A stretch of DNA of 64,000 bases from Arcobacteraceae bacterium (GTDB lineage Bacteria; Campylobacterota; Campylobacteria; Campylobacterales; Arcobacteraceae): assembly GCA_023138835.1 (NCBI GenBank), contig JAGLOP010000005.1:62001-126000 (forward strand). Direction: 5' to 3'. Under the pieces are notes generated by a model. The model saw nothing but the letters and a program-made list of their open reading frames with translations, ran no database searches and was not told the origin of the DNA. Positions 19,647 to 28,736 of this stretch are shown in pieces (positions within the stretch are counted from its first letter, which is position 1; every line of letters starts with the position of its first letter). Both the position numbers and the translations under genes were made by a program.

Positions 19647-20414
19647 TTATACAAACCAAACTAGCAGGATTATACCAAAAACAATTCTATAGATACCAAA
19701 AGCTACAAAGGTAAAATTCTCTAGAAATTTTAAGAACAATTTAATGGTAAGATATGCAACTATAAAAGCAACTACAAATCCAACTGCCAAAACTATTAGA
19801 TTTGCGTCGCTAAAGTCTTTATAGTGTTTAAGTAAATCATACCCGGTAGTTGCGCACATAACCGGAAAAGCTAAAAGAAAACTAAATTCTGCACTGGCTT
19901 TCCTGTTAAGTCCAACCAGCATAGCTCCTATTATTGTACTTCCTGCTCGACTGGTTCCTGGAATCAGGGCAAAGATCTGGGCAAGCCCTATGTATAAAGC
20001 TTGTTTGTAAGTTACTTTTTCTATATCATCTATATGTCTGTCGGTTTCTTTGTAAAACCTCTCAACAATTAAAAATACAATTCCCCCAACTATAAACATA
20101 ATTGCTACAATTTCTATATTAAACATAGCTTTTATTTGACTTGAAAAGATAAATCCAACTGCACCAATAGGTATAAAAGCTAAAATTAATTTTTTCCACA
20201 GTTCTATTTTGCTTGGGCTGAATTTATCTTTATAGTTTAATACTACAGCTAAAATAGCTGCAAATTGGATGATAACTTCATATGCTTTTGTAACATGATT
20301 TTGATCAATATTTAAAAATTTGCTTGCAATTATTAAATGACCTGTAGAACTGATAGGTAAAAATTCAGTAAAGCCTTCTATGATACCTAAAAGTATAGAT
20401 TGAAATATATCCAT
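19647..20414 (-). CDS. uppP: Undecaprenyl-diphosphatase
   Basis: The 255-aa polytopic inner-membrane protein regenerates undecaprenyl phosphate for peptidoglycan and other wall polymers and gives bacitracin resistance. The signature segments are [18 protein letters not shown] near the N-terminus and [11 protein letters not shown] (about 153-163). About seven to eight hydrophobic helices are evident. The gene is 13 bp from the cheY-like gene upstream on the same strand. Confidence 0.96.
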   Translation of the reverse strand: MDIFQSILLGIIEGFTEFLPISSTGHLIIASKFLNIDQNHVTKAYEVIIQFAAILAVVLNYKDKFSPSKIELWKKLILAFIPIGAVGFIFSSQIKAMFNIEIVAIMFIVGGIVFLIVERFYKETDRHIDDIEKVTYKQALYIGLAQIFALIPGTSRAGSTIIGAMLVGLNRKASAEFSFLLAFPVMCATTGYDLLKHYKDFSDANLIVLAVGFVVAFIVAYLTIKLFLKFLENFTFVAFGIYRIVFGIILLVWFV

Positions 20415-20427
20415 TGGAGTGTAATAT

Positions 20428-20823
20428 CTAGTTGCTATTTACTTTTTGAAGTGTTTCTAATATAGCTCTATGAAGTAGTTTTGTATCAAAAGGTTTTACC
20501 ATCCAAGATGTTGCTCCGACTTCTCTGCCTTTTTTCTTCATCTCATTACTTCTTTCTGTTGTAAGAACCAGTATAGGAGTTGATATATAATCTAGTTTAT
20601 TTCTAAGATTTCTTATGAGTGTTAATCCGTCCATATTTGGCATATTAATATCTGTAATTATAAAATCGTATTCATCTTGACTACTTAAAGCAAGAGCCTC
20701 TACACCATCATCAGCAGATTGAATGTTTAAATATCCCAGTTCAAGTAAAGAACTTTCCACCATATCTCTGATTAATCTACTGTCATCAACAAAAAGTATT
20801 TTTATATTTCTATTATAATCCAT
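20428..20823 (-). CDS. Single-domain CheY-like response regulator
   Basis: The 131-aa product is a lone receiver domain: acidic pair in [11 protein letters not shown], phospho-acceptor D58 in [13 protein letters not shown], the Thr in LVLTTERS and the Lys in MVKPF. There is no output domain, so it acts through protein contacts, as CheY does with the flagellar switch or with a kinase. It could pair with the FIST kinase nearby; that is inference. Confidence 0.9.
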   Translation of the reverse strand: MDYNRNIKILFVDDSRLIRDMVESSLLELGYLNIQSADDGVEALALSSQDEYDFIITDINMPNMDGLTLIRNLRNKLDYISTPILVLTTERSNEMKKKGREVGATSWMVKPFDTKLLHRAILETLQKVNSN

Positions 20824-20875
20824 TAATTAATTCCTTTTATATTGTGGTATTATATCTAAATCCTAAGACTTTTTT

Positions 20876-21538
20876 CTATCTTATAGACTTTTTATGCAGC
20901 AATTTAAAGAATAGTTTTAAGCTTTGTTTCTCTTTATGAGATATTTTATATGAAATCTTTGTCAAATATTGTTTAATTTGTTTATTTGTTAAATTGGATC
21001 TTTGCGAATATTGATTTAAAATATATTGTGGAATTTTTACTTTTTCTTTTAAAAATTGTTTTGCTATGTTTTCAAGATATTTTTTTTCTTTATTAAAACA
21101 CAATCTTGCAAACACAAAAGGCAAATTATATTTGCTTTTCCAAAGTTGTGCCAAATCTACAAAATCTTTATCTTGGCTATTATGATAGTGATATAAAGCC
21201 TTGTCTCCAATCAAAACTTTTCCTTCTATCTCTAAAATCTTTGCTAAGGCATTTGATGTATCTGATTGATAATCTTTTTCATATTTACCTTTTAATGCTA
21301 AAACAGATAATACTTCATTTTTGGCAACTATTCCTAAATCTAAACATTTACATCTTTTAGATGCAATTGATGATATAAAAGCTGCATCAATTTGCCGCTT
21401 TTTAAATTGTTTATTTATTTTTGACGGGTATGATTTTTTATAATTGATAATTTGTTTGATTTGTGATGACTTGATATTCTTTTTGATAAATATATAAAAT
21501 GGTAATAAATTTATAAAATCAATTTTTGCAAATATCAT
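20876..21538 (-). CDS. mqnA: Menaquinone biosynthesis protein MqnA (chorismate dehydratase)
   Basis: The 220-aa product matches the Campylobacterota form of MqnA: FAKIDFINLLPFYIFIKK, YKKSYPSKINKQFKKR, IDAAFISSIASKRCK, GIVAKNEVLSVLAL and PFVFARLCFNK. MqnA converts chorismate to 3-enolpyruvylbenzoate at the start of the futalosine route to menaquinone. It is somewhat shorter than the 270-aa proteins of other phyla, which is usual here. It stands between the cheY-like gene and the divergent moaD. Confidence 0.85.
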   Translation of the reverse strand: MIFAKIDFINLLPFYIFIKKNIKSSQIKQIINYKKSYPSKINKQFKKRQIDAAFISSIASKRCKCLDLGIVAKNEVLSVLALKGKYEKDYQSDTSNALAKILEIEGKVLIGDKALYHYHNSQDKDFVDLAQLWKSKYNLPFVFARLCFNKEKKYLENIAKQFLKEKVKIPQYILNQYSQRSNLTNKQIKQYLTKISYKISHKEKQSLKLFFKLLHKKSIR

Positions 21539-21606
21539 ATATGATATAGTCCTTATTTCATTTTGATTTGGTATAATAATATAATTTTAGTAAAAAAAGG
21601 GTTAAA

Positions 21607-21828
21607 ATGGTTACTGTTGAATTTTTAGGACCAATTGGTAAAGATCCATTAAAAGTAGATATTACAAATTTAAATCAGTTAAGTGCTATTCTCAAAGAAG
21701 ATAAAAGTTTAAATAATTGGTTAGAAAATAGTGCTGTTGCAATTAATGATATGTTGGTAAAAGATGCAAATCATGAACTAAAAAATGGGGATAAAGTATC
21801 TTTATTACCTCCTGTTTGCGGAGGTTGA
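21607..21828 (+). CDS. moaD: Molybdopterin synthase small subunit
   Basis: The 73-aa ubiquitin-like protein ends with PPVCGG, whose terminal Gly-Gly is the thiocarboxylate carrier for molybdopterin synthesis. The body (LNQLSAILKEDKSLNNWLEN, VAINDMLVKDANHELKNGDK) fits MoaD. It is followed by moaE after 3 bp. Confidence 0.95.
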   Translation: MVTVEFLGPIGKDPLKVDITNLNQLSAILKEDKSLNNWLENSAVAINDMLVKDANHELKNGDKVSLLPPVCGG

Positions 21829-21831
21829 GAA

Positions 21832-22275
21832 ATGCCGAGTGTACAACTTTTTGATGGCAGTTTGCCTGTAGAACAAATTACTAATAAATGGTATGAAGAG
21901 TTTAAGAATTCCAATTATGGTGCAATTATTACTTTTGTCGGAGTAGTGCGGGATGAAGATGGGATTGATGGGTTGAGTTTTGATATATATGAACCTATTT
22001 TGAATTCTTGGTTTGATGCCTGGCAAGAAAAAGCAAAAGAAAGAAATGCAATTGTTTTAATGGCTCACAGTCGTGGAGATGTTTTAAATCATACAAGCAG
22101 TTATATTGCCGGTGTTTGTTCCCCGAAAAGACGAGTCGCTTTAGAGTTAATAGATGAGTTTGTCGAAGATTTTAAAGCATCAGCTCCAATTTGGAAATAT
22201 GATATTATTGCCGGTTGCAGAGAATATGCACTTGACAGAAGTACTGCAATTGAAGGTGCTGGAATTTTAGATTAA
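21832..22275 (+). CDS. moaE: Molybdopterin synthase catalytic subunit
   Basis: The 147-aa product begins MPSVQLFDGSLPVEQI and carries NYGAIITFVGVVRDEDG, MAHSRGDV and PIWKYDI, typical of MoaE, which with MoaD inserts dithiolene sulfur into precursor Z. The next gene starts immediately after its stop. moaC is in the window too (30109-30579), so the organism makes molybdenum cofactor. Confidence 0.95.
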   Translation: MPSVQLFDGSLPVEQITNKWYEEFKNSNYGAIITFVGVVRDEDGIDGLSFDIYEPILNSWFDAWQEKAKERNAIVLMAHSRGDVLNHTSSYIAGVCSPKRRVALELIDEFVEDFKASAPIWKYDIIAGCREYALDRSTAIEGAGILD

Positions 22276-23061
22276 ATGAGAGTAGATTTACATAATCACA
22301 CAACACTTTGTAACCACGCAACGGGTAGTATGGAAGATTATGTAAAAAGAGCTATTGAATTAAAAATTGACATTTTTGGATTTAGTTGTCATGCGCCTAT
22401 GGATTTTGAACCTGAATATAGGATGAGCTTGGATCAAAGCAAAGTTTATGAAAAAGATGTTTTAGATTTAAAAGAAAAATATAAAGATGATATAAAAATT
22501 TTACTAGCTTATGAAGTTGATTTTATGTCAAATTCCCAATTTATAGAGAAAAATATACTAGATGGCAATGTTGATTATTTAATAGGTTCAGTTCATTTTA
22601 TTGATAAATGGGGCTTTGACAATCCAGAATTTATCGGACAATATGAAGAAAAAGATATTGATAAAATTTGGGAAGAGTATTTTAGTGCAGTATCTGACAT
22701 GGTAAAAACCAAATATTTTGATATAGTCGGGCATTTAGACTTGATTAAAGTTTTTAAATTCTTACCGACAAAGAATATTAAAATAATAGCAATGCAGGCA
22801 ATGAACGATATTAAAAATTCAGGAATGGTTCTAGAGATAAACAGTGCCGGTTTGAGAAAACCAATATCAGAACAATATCCTTCCTATGAACTTATAGAGT
22901 TAGCTTTTGAACTTGATATCCCAATTACTTTTGGAAGCGATGCTCATTCAGTCGAGCAGGTTGGTTTTGGATATGATGAGGTGATGACTTTGGCAAAAAA
23001 AGTTGGATATACCCAATGTATAACTTTTGAAAATAAGAAAAGGAAATCTTTAATATTTTAG
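22276..23061 (+). CDS. PHP-family histidinol-phosphatase-like hydrolase
   Basis: The 261-aa product has the PHP metal motifs: DLHNHTTLCNHATGSM at the N-terminus, FSCHAPM, IGSVHFIDKWGFD, DIVGHLDLIKVF and FGSDAHSVEQVG. This is the HisJ-type arrangement, so histidinol phosphate hydrolysis in histidine synthesis is the likely reaction, although other phosphoesters are possible. It abuts moaE without a gap and converges on MnmD with 4 bp overlap. Confidence 0.87.
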   Translation: MRVDLHNHTTLCNHATGSMEDYVKRAIELKIDIFGFSCHAPMDFEPEYRMSLDQSKVYEKDVLDLKEKYKDDIKILLAYEVDFMSNSQFIEKNILDGNVDYLIGSVHFIDKWGFDNPEFIGQYEEKDIDKIWEEYFSAVSDMVKTKYFDIVGHLDLIKVFKFLPTKNIKIIAMQAMNDIKNSGMVLEINSAGLRKPISEQYPSYELIELAFELDIPITFGSDAHSVEQVGFGYDEVMTLAKKVGYTQCITFENKKRKSLIF

Positions 23062-23816
23062 TCTAAGTCCCTCAGAGGTTTGGCTGATGAATTTCTTTGT
23101 TTTTTGAGTTCCATATCTATATATTTATAACCACTAGGTTCTATTGTAAATTTATTTTTCATTGCAATTGTAATTCTATTTGTGAAATCATTTTTATATT
23201 CATAAATGAATAGGTTATTCTCATACATAGACAATCTTATAGGTGTAGCTATTGAGTATGTGGTAATAATCGCATCTTTATCTAATAATTTATAAATATC
23301 ATTAAAATACTCTTTTGTCCATAACGACTTATTTACATCACTGCTAAAAGCATCTTGATACACAATATGTATATTTGATAATGTTTTGATATATTCTCTT
23401 GCATCGCCGTTAAAAACTTCTATATTAATATTTTTATCTTGATATCTGAAAGTTTGAGATATCTTATCTATAATATATTTGAATTCTAAAAATTCCTTGG
23501 GATATTGAAAGTTTGGAAGAGAGTGTAAAAGTTCTGTATCAAATTCCGGTGAGTAAATATTAAGTTTAATATTAATATTATTTTTTTTAATATAATAAAT
23601 GGTGGCTAATGTATTGTACCCAAGACCAAAACAAATATCTAAGATATTTAACTCATTTTTGTTTTTATGATGTTGTAATGCGGGAACAATATGTTTATAA
23701 AGTGATTCGTTTAATGCGCCTTCTTTTACACTGTGAAAATATTGTTCAAACCTTTGCGAATAAAGAGTATTTGAACCATCTTTAGTTTGTATAAATTCTA
23801 TAGTCCAGCTCCCCAC
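23058..23816 (-). CDS. MnmD-like tRNA methyltransferase (MnmC methyltransferase domain)
   Basis: The 252-aa product has the DUF752/MnmC N-terminal pattern: DGSNTLYSQRFEQYFHSVKE, the SAM-binding ILDICFGLGYNTLATIYYI, HIVYQDAFSSDVN and LLDKDAIITTYSIATPIR. The family methylates aminomethyl-uridine-34 of tRNA to the mnm5 form, downstream of MnmE/MnmG. The FAD-dependent half of MnmC is not present, as in stand-alone MnmD. It overlaps the upstream gene by 19 bp. Confidence 0.85.
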   Translation of the reverse strand: MGSWTIEFIQTKDGSNTLYSQRFEQYFHSVKEGALNESLYKHIVPALQHHKNKNELNILDICFGLGYNTLATIYYIKKNNINIKLNIYSPEFDTELLHSLPNFQYPKEFLEFKYIIDKISQTFRYQDKNINIEVFNGDAREYIKTLSNIHIVYQDAFSSDVNKSLWTKEYFNDIYKLLDKDAIITTYSIATPIRLSMYENNLFIYEYKNDFTNRITIAMKNKFTIEPSGYKYIDMELKKQRNSSAKPLRDLD

Positions 23817-24244
23817 ATATGCATTTTTTTTGCTACAATTAAATCGTAGTCTTCAAAGATATCTACTTCATTTGCAGCGAGATAATGGGTATCATCCAAT
23901 AACTGTTTAATGTTATCAATATTCATATTGTCTTTTTTATCTAATATTAGAATTTGAGCAGAATTTTCCAAGCTATGATAAATTCTAGTTAGAAATTGTT
24001 TTTTATTTTGAATATACTCTAAACAATTGGAGATTATTACATATTCAAAATCTCTTGCACCAATTCTAAAATTCTTTTCATCTATGGTACTTAATTCAAT
24101 ATTTTTAAAAGTACCGCAAGAATCTTGAGCTATTTGTTTTGTAATCTTTTTTATAGTATTACAATCATTATTGATATGTAAAATAGCAAGATTAGGAGAG
24201 CTGTCAAAAATAGACTTAAAAAATCCTAATGATTTTTTATTCAT
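23798..24244 (-). CDS. Methyltransferase-like protein, short
   Basis: The 148-aa product resembles a Rossmann methyltransferase without the first glycine-rich strand motif. Visible elements are NLAILHINNDCNTIKKITKQ, FEYVIISNCLEYIQNKKQFL (motif IV-like) and AQILILDKKDNMN (post-motif strand). SAM binding cannot be confirmed. It begins directly after the lpxR-like gene and its end overlaps MnmD, so co-transcription is certain. Function unknown. Confidence 0.55.
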   Translation of the reverse strand: MNKKSLGFFKSIFDSSPNLAILHINNDCNTIKKITKQIAQDSCGTFKNIELSTIDEKNFRIGARDFEYVIISNCLEYIQNKKQFLTRIYHSLENSAQILILDKKDNMNIDNIKQLLDDTHYLAANEVDIFEDYDLIVAKKMHMWGAGL

Positions 24245-25081
24245 TTAGAACTTTTTAACTATTTTTAACATACCATAATTATTGTTATTAACTTGTGTTT
24301 CATACTCTTTTGAGTTAAAAATCATCTCTGCAACTATAGTATAATCTTCTATATAAGTTGTTTCCAAACCTAGAGTAAAAGTATTTTTATGGTCAAGTTT
24401 TTTTACAGCATATTGAGTGCTGCCATTTTTATTTTCACCATCAAGAAAAATATTTTTATCTATATACTTTATTTCTCCACTTGCGTAAAGTTTTAAAGAA
24501 TTATTTATGTTGGTATCAACTCTTAACCCCAATCCAATATCCGTAAGAATATTACCTGCATTTGCAACAAGATAAGGTTTTACAGTATAGTTATTATATT
24601 GTGAAGATGCTGGATTATAATATGACTTAAGATTTATATTATAAGCAAGGCTTTTATGAACTTGTGTATCCCATCCATTTTCATCAGATGCACCAATAAT
24701 ATCATGTGCAGCATTGGCTATTGATTTTCCTTTGGCATTCTTACCTATGGTTCCTACTGTAACTTTAATATTATTTGTTATATCTTCATTAAAGTCTATT
24801 TTTTTTGAAGCTCCTATATAAAGCCAAGCAGCATACGGATGTTCACCACTTAACGGTTCTGTGGTTCTTTTATCTTGCGGTGTATAAATATCTTGACCCA
24901 AATAATAAGTTAAATCACAATCTGCACTTTTGTATGATAATTCAAACCCCGCAGTATAATCTTGATCTTCATTAAATAGAGCATCATTTTTAAAAGATAT
25001 TGACATCTCGTCATATGTGTTTGCTATTGATACTTGTTGCAGTAATAGCAAATATACCACTGTATATAAAATCTTATTCAT
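24245..25081 (-). CDS. lpxR: LpxR-family lipid A deacylase-like outer-membrane protein
   Basis: The 278-aa product has a signal peptide (about 1-20) and the DUF2219/LpxR pattern: SISFKNDALFNEDQDYTAGF with the conserved N and D, YLGQDIYTPQDK, and EHPYAAWLYIGASKK, followed by alternating beta strands ending in a C-terminal Phe. LpxR removes the 3'-acyloxyacyl chain from lipid A on the outer leaflet. The typical RPYAGWLY is EHPYAAWLY here, a mild departure. Confidence 0.82.
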   Translation of the reverse strand: MNKILYTVVYLLLLQQVSIANTYDEMSISFKNDALFNEDQDYTAGFELSYKSADCDLTYYLGQDIYTPQDKRTTEPLSGEHPYAAWLYIGASKKIDFNEDITNNIKVTVGTIGKNAKGKSIANAAHDIIGASDENGWDTQVHKSLAYNINLKSYYNPASSQYNNYTVKPYLVANAGNILTDIGLGLRVDTNINNSLKLYASGEIKYIDKNIFLDGENKNGSTQYAVKKLDHKNTFTLGLETTYIEDYTIVAEMIFNSKEYETQVNNNNYGMLKIVKKF

Positions 25082-25093
25082 GTTATTAACTCC

Positions 25094-25609
25094 TTATATC
25101 CCTAACTTTGCCATTTTCTTTTCACTTAAAAATAACTTTTTATTATCCATAACACCTACACCTTTTTTAACTACATATTCGGCAGTTTTTTTTGCCTGTT
25201 TTAATGAGTGCATTTTATATGTACCGCATTGATAAACATTAAGCTCAGGTATTTCACTCTCTTTTTTTACTTTTAAAACATCTTTCATAGCTTTTTTAAC
25301 AGCTTTTGCAACCAACTTTTCAGATGGGCTTCCCAATAAACTCATATAAAATCCGGTTCTGCAACCCATAGGAGAGCAGTCAATAATCTCTACATCTTTA
25401 CTGTTTAAATGTTCTCTTATAAATCCTGCAAATAAGTGTTCTAAAGTATGAATTCCCCGTCCTGTCATTTTGGCTTTATTTGGTTTATAAAGTCTTAAAT
25501 CAAATACTGAGATAATCTCACCTCTTTTTGTTTTCATAGTTTTTGCAACTCTAACTGCCGGTGCTGTCATTTTTGTGTGATCTACTCTAAAGCTGTCTAA
25601 TAATGGCAT
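25094..25609 (-). CDS. luxS: S-ribosylhomocysteine lyase, autoinducer-2 synthesis
   Basis: The 171-aa product is LuxS, which splits S-ribosylhomocysteine into homocysteine and DPD, the precursor of AI-2. Metal ligands H54 and H58 lie in GIHTLEHLF, the catalytic Cys in [12 protein letters not shown] (C83), and the third ligand in [11 protein letters not shown] (C128). It starts [14 protein letters not shown] as usual. It lies 12 bp from the lpxR-like gene. Confidence 0.98.
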   Translation of the reverse strand: MPLLDSFRVDHTKMTAPAVRVAKTMKTKRGEIISVFDLRLYKPNKAKMTGRGIHTLEHLFAGFIREHLNSKDVEIIDCSPMGCRTGFYMSLLGSPSEKLVAKAVKKAMKDVLKVKKESEIPELNVYQCGTYKMHSLKQAKKTAEYVVKKGVGVMDNKKLFLSEKKMAKLGI

Positions 25610-25650
25610 ATTAATTCCTTTTTTATTTTTTATAAGGTTAATTATAGCAT

Positions 25651-25683
25651 AAAAAAACCTAAGCCATTTAAGACTTAGGTTTA
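25651..25683 (-). terminator. Terminator of ccoG
   Basis: Arms AAACCTAAG (25655-25663) and CTTAGGTTT (25674-25682) pair; on the minus strand the stem is followed by a run of T (complement of 25651-25657). It lies just past the ccoG stop and before luxS, so the two are separate transcripts. Confidence 0.8.
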
Positions 25684-25702
25684 ATTTCTTAATTTACGAA
25701 AA

Positions 25703-27082
25703 TTATTTCAATTTATCAGATCTTGGATAAATAAATACAGCTTTTCTAATTACACTTATATGCTCAGGATTTTCTTCAGCATACGCTCTAAGGGTAATTG
25801 TAATTGGAGTATCTTTTGTTGCGTCATCAACTAGTTTGTGTGTTGTTGATAATTGAATAACTTTTTTAGCTAATTTACCACGACTAAGTTTAAATGGTTT
25901 AAATCTTTTAATTTCTATTTTGTCTGCATACTCCCCTAATACTTCTAAATGATAAGTATATGATTCTTTTTGAGTATTTTGGAATAACATTATAAAATTA
26001 TTTACAACTCTTTTCCCATCATCTTTAATAGAATATAATTTTGTAGTTTTATTTATATTAAGCAGCATATATTCTTTTTTGCCGCCCATTACAAACAGCA
26101 TAGCAACAATACCAAGTAAAACAACTATATACATAATAGTTTTCTTTCTAAAAAATGATACTTTTTGATCATTAAAAACTTCACTGGTGCTTGACCATTG
26201 AATTAAACTTTCTTTTCCTAGTTTACCCATAACGGTAGTACATGCATCAACACATTCTAAACAGTTAATACATTCTAGCTGCATCCCTTTTCTAATATCA
26301 ATATGCGTCGGACATACTGTTACACAACTTTGACAAGCTGTACAATCCATACCGTCCGGCACATTTTTTTGTTTGAAAATAACTTTTTCTTTATTTTCAT
26401 TGTAAATCTTTCCACCTCTTTTTTCAGAGTAGATTGCTTGAAAAGTATCATCATCATATAAAACTGTTTGAACTCTTGAATATGGACATACATAGACACA
26501 AAAATTTTCTTGCATCCAGACAACATCATATACTAAAAATACAGCAACACTTAAAACAAAACCAACCATAGTAGTATGATTAGAAAAATCAGCCAAATAT
26601 GCAAAGAAATCAGCAGGAGGGATAAAATACCACATAAAATCTGCAGCTGCAAGAAGTGATAATACAAACCAAATTAAAATACCAACAACTCTTTTTGAAG
26701 CATTTTCAGGCTTACTCCAATCAGGCTCTTTTTGTTTATTTTTAATTCTTCTAAGACCTAAAAGTTTCCCCTCTATTAAATCTCTGTAAATTACTCTAAA
26801 AATAGTTTGAGGACAAGCCCAGCCACACCAAGCACGACCACCTATTGCAGTAACAGCAAAAATACCAATAAACATAAACATCAGTAAAAACGGCATCATG
26901 TAAAGTTCTTGCATATCAAAAACTATTCCCATAAGATGTAATTGTTTTTTATCAAATGATAATAAAAATATCTGATTTCCGCCAATTTGAATAAATGGTG
27001 TAACTAACGCAACAACTGTTGCCGCAATATAAGCCCAGTATCGTTTAATACGAAAAGGCGAAGAGTTTGTTTGTTCAGCCAT
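25703..27082 (-). CDS. ccoG: Cytochrome c oxidase accessory protein CcoG/FixG/RdxA
   Basis: The 459-aa inner-membrane ferredoxin-like protein helps assemble cbb3 oxidase, probably in copper handling. It has N-terminal TMs (about 15-35, 50-80), GGRAWCGWACPQTIFR, several further TMs, a conserved NFCVYVCPYSRVQ, and two 4Fe-4S motifs CTACQSCVTVCPTHID and CINCLECVDACTTVM (about residues 245-285). The C-terminal FixG domain follows. cbb3 oxidase structural genes are not in the window. Its upstream region bears the repeat GTGACA-N5-GTGACA (27106-27122). Confidence 0.97.
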   Translation of the reverse strand: MAEQTNSSPFRIKRYWAYIAATVVALVTPFIQIGGNQIFLLSFDKKQLHLMGIVFDMQELYMMPFLLMFMFIGIFAVTAIGGRAWCGWACPQTIFRVIYRDLIEGKLLGLRRIKNKQKEPDWSKPENASKRVVGILIWFVLSLLAAADFMWYFIPPADFFAYLADFSNHTTMVGFVLSVAVFLVYDVVWMQENFCVYVCPYSRVQTVLYDDDTFQAIYSEKRGGKIYNENKEKVIFKQKNVPDGMDCTACQSCVTVCPTHIDIRKGMQLECINCLECVDACTTVMGKLGKESLIQWSSTSEVFNDQKVSFFRKKTIMYIVVLLGIVAMLFVMGGKKEYMLLNINKTTKLYSIKDDGKRVVNNFIMLFQNTQKESYTYHLEVLGEYADKIEIKRFKPFKLSRGKLAKKVIQLSTTHKLVDDATKDTPITITLRAYAEENPEHISVIRKAVFIYPRSDKLK

Positions 27083-27105
27083 ATTTGCATCCTTTTTAAG
27101 TTATA

Positions 27106-27122
27106 GTGACAGTATAGTGACA
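27106..27122. promoter_or_regulatory. Direct repeat GTGACA-N5-GTGACA upstream of ccoG
   Basis: GTGACA at 27106-27111 and 27117-27122, 11 bp apart start to start, with the matching preceding TATA making a nearly exact 11-bp tandem. The motif recurs upstream of the chemoreceptor (53405-53421) and, with one change, of the HD-GYP gene (56936-56952). An 11-bp direct repeat suits an OmpR-type response regulator; that is inference. Confidence 0.5.
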
Positions 27123-27167
27123 CTTTTCATAAACTTAGCTTATAATAAACATAAATATATATAATTG

Positions 27168-28736
27168 TTAGTTAAATTTAACTAAAATCATACCTGCAAA
27201 CTTGTTCTTTTTATAAAACTCTATCCTATATATTTTTTCATTTTTCTCAACAGAATATCTTTTTATAAACATATTTTGTTTAATTATTTTATCGGTTTCT
27301 ATTCCAGATTTATTTTTGTAACCAATTACATTTACTCTAAATTGTTTTTCATCTACCACTAAAAAATTATCATTTACATTAATAGTATCACCAAACTTAA
27401 CTTTTGTTTTTTTCCCATCAATAATAAATTTAATTTTTGTATCAAAATTAAGATGTTCTGCATAATCAGCTTCAAGTTTTGTCAATCTTCTATTTCCATA
27501 ATATATTGTATATGTATTTTTTTGCTTAATTATTTTAATCAATGGATTGCTTGGTAAATATTCCACAATACCATTTTTGTTAATTGGAAAATATTTTTGA
27601 CTGTTTCTAATATCTTTTAGCGGCATGTTTATGTGAGTATCATTAAATTTTATACTTATATCATCATTTAAAATACTTTTTATACCTGCTATGGTCATAG
27701 AAAATTTTCTTTTATATTCTATCCCCATAATATCCATAAATTTTTCAATTGCTAATAATTTATAATATACTCTTTGTGGTATCGTTAAGCTTTTGCTTGT
27801 TTCATGTCCAAAGGCAGATTTACCGTTATTAATGGCATAATATGTAAGTGTTTTTGCCATCTCTTGCTCTTCATATGTTTTTTCGAATCTTGTATGTGTA
27901 TTTTTTGTTCGGTATATATCTTCTTCTTTTAACAGATATTTATTTAGATGATTTACAATTTGTTCCGAGATAGTAAATGTGTCTGCATATTCTTTTACAT
28001 TTTGTAAAATTTCTTGGTCTATCACCATAGATTGTCCCCATTTTCTTGGCTGATGCATCTTATCAATATACATTGGTCTATAAAAACCACTGCCGTCATG
28101 CAAGTTTAAAATTAACTTTACTTTTGGGTCAGTAATATATTTTTTAATTCTTTGTATAATTTCATACTCCGGATCAGTTTTTGGTAAATATGCAAATTTT
28201 CTATTCATATCTCCAAATGGACCTCTTGATCTTTTAATAATACTGTAAAAATTTAAATTTGGAACAATCCAAATAGAACCTTTAGTTATATCATAATGTG
28301 TAGACATTAATGAGGCAGCCATAAAGCCGCCCGGCTCATCCCCTTGAATACCACCAACAATTAGTAATGTGTTATTGTCAGATTTTCCTTTTTTTATTAA
28401 ATCAAATGCAAAATCATTTAAATGTCTTTTATTTAATTCCGTGCTGCTTTTTAACATGTCATTTGATTTTTCAATTTCAACTTTTTTTTCTTTTACTATA
28501 GTCGGTTTTTTTGTTTCAACTTGAGGTTTATCTACAATAGGTTCTTTTATTTTAACTTTAGGCTTAACTATAATAAGTTTTTCTTCTTGAACTTTTTTAG
28601 TAATCTCAGGTTTAACCACAACGGGTTTTTCATCTATTTGCTTAGGAGCGGTACATCCATAAAAGAAGATAAAAATACCTAAAATTAAAATTGTTTTATA
28701 TAACTTTAATATGCCATGGTTCATATCTAACTCCAT
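27168..28736 (-). CDS. M99-type peptidoglycan D,L-carboxypeptidase (Csd4/Pgp1 family), lipoprotein-like
   Basis: The 522-aa product has an N-terminal hydrophobic segment ending FFYGCTAPK, a possible lipobox, and a proline/lysine/valine-rich linker (about 40-95). The M14/M99 domain begins near 115; IVGGIQGDEPGG carries the atypical Gln plus Glu zinc ligands of the M99 group, and LILNLHDGSGFYRP the His. This family trims peptide stems and controls helical cell shape in Helicobacter and Campylobacter. A later start at MNHGILKL (28724) is also possible. Its 5' end overlaps the M15 gene by up to 41 bp, and both probably act on the wall. Confidence 0.88.
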   Translation of the reverse strand: MELDMNHGILKLYKTILILGIFIFFYGCTAPKQIDEKPVVVKPEITKKVQEEKLIIVKPKVKIKEPIVDKPQVETKKPTIVKEKKVEIEKSNDMLKSSTELNKRHLNDFAFDLIKKGKSDNNTLLIVGGIQGDEPGGFMAASLMSTHYDITKGSIWIVPNLNFYSIIKRSRGPFGDMNRKFAYLPKTDPEYEIIQRIKKYITDPKVKLILNLHDGSGFYRPMYIDKMHQPRKWGQSMVIDQEILQNVKEYADTFTISEQIVNHLNKYLLKEEDIYRTKNTHTRFEKTYEEQEMAKTLTYYAINNGKSAFGHETSKSLTIPQRVYYKLLAIEKFMDIMGIEYKRKFSMTIAGIKSILNDDISIKFNDTHINMPLKDIRNSQKYFPINKNGIVEYLPSNPLIKIIKQKNTYTIYYGNRRLTKLEADYAEHLNFDTKIKFIIDGKKTKVKFGDTINVNDNFLVVDEKQFRVNVIGYKNKSGIETDKIIKQNMFIKRYSVEKNEKIYRIEFYKKNKFAGMILVKFN

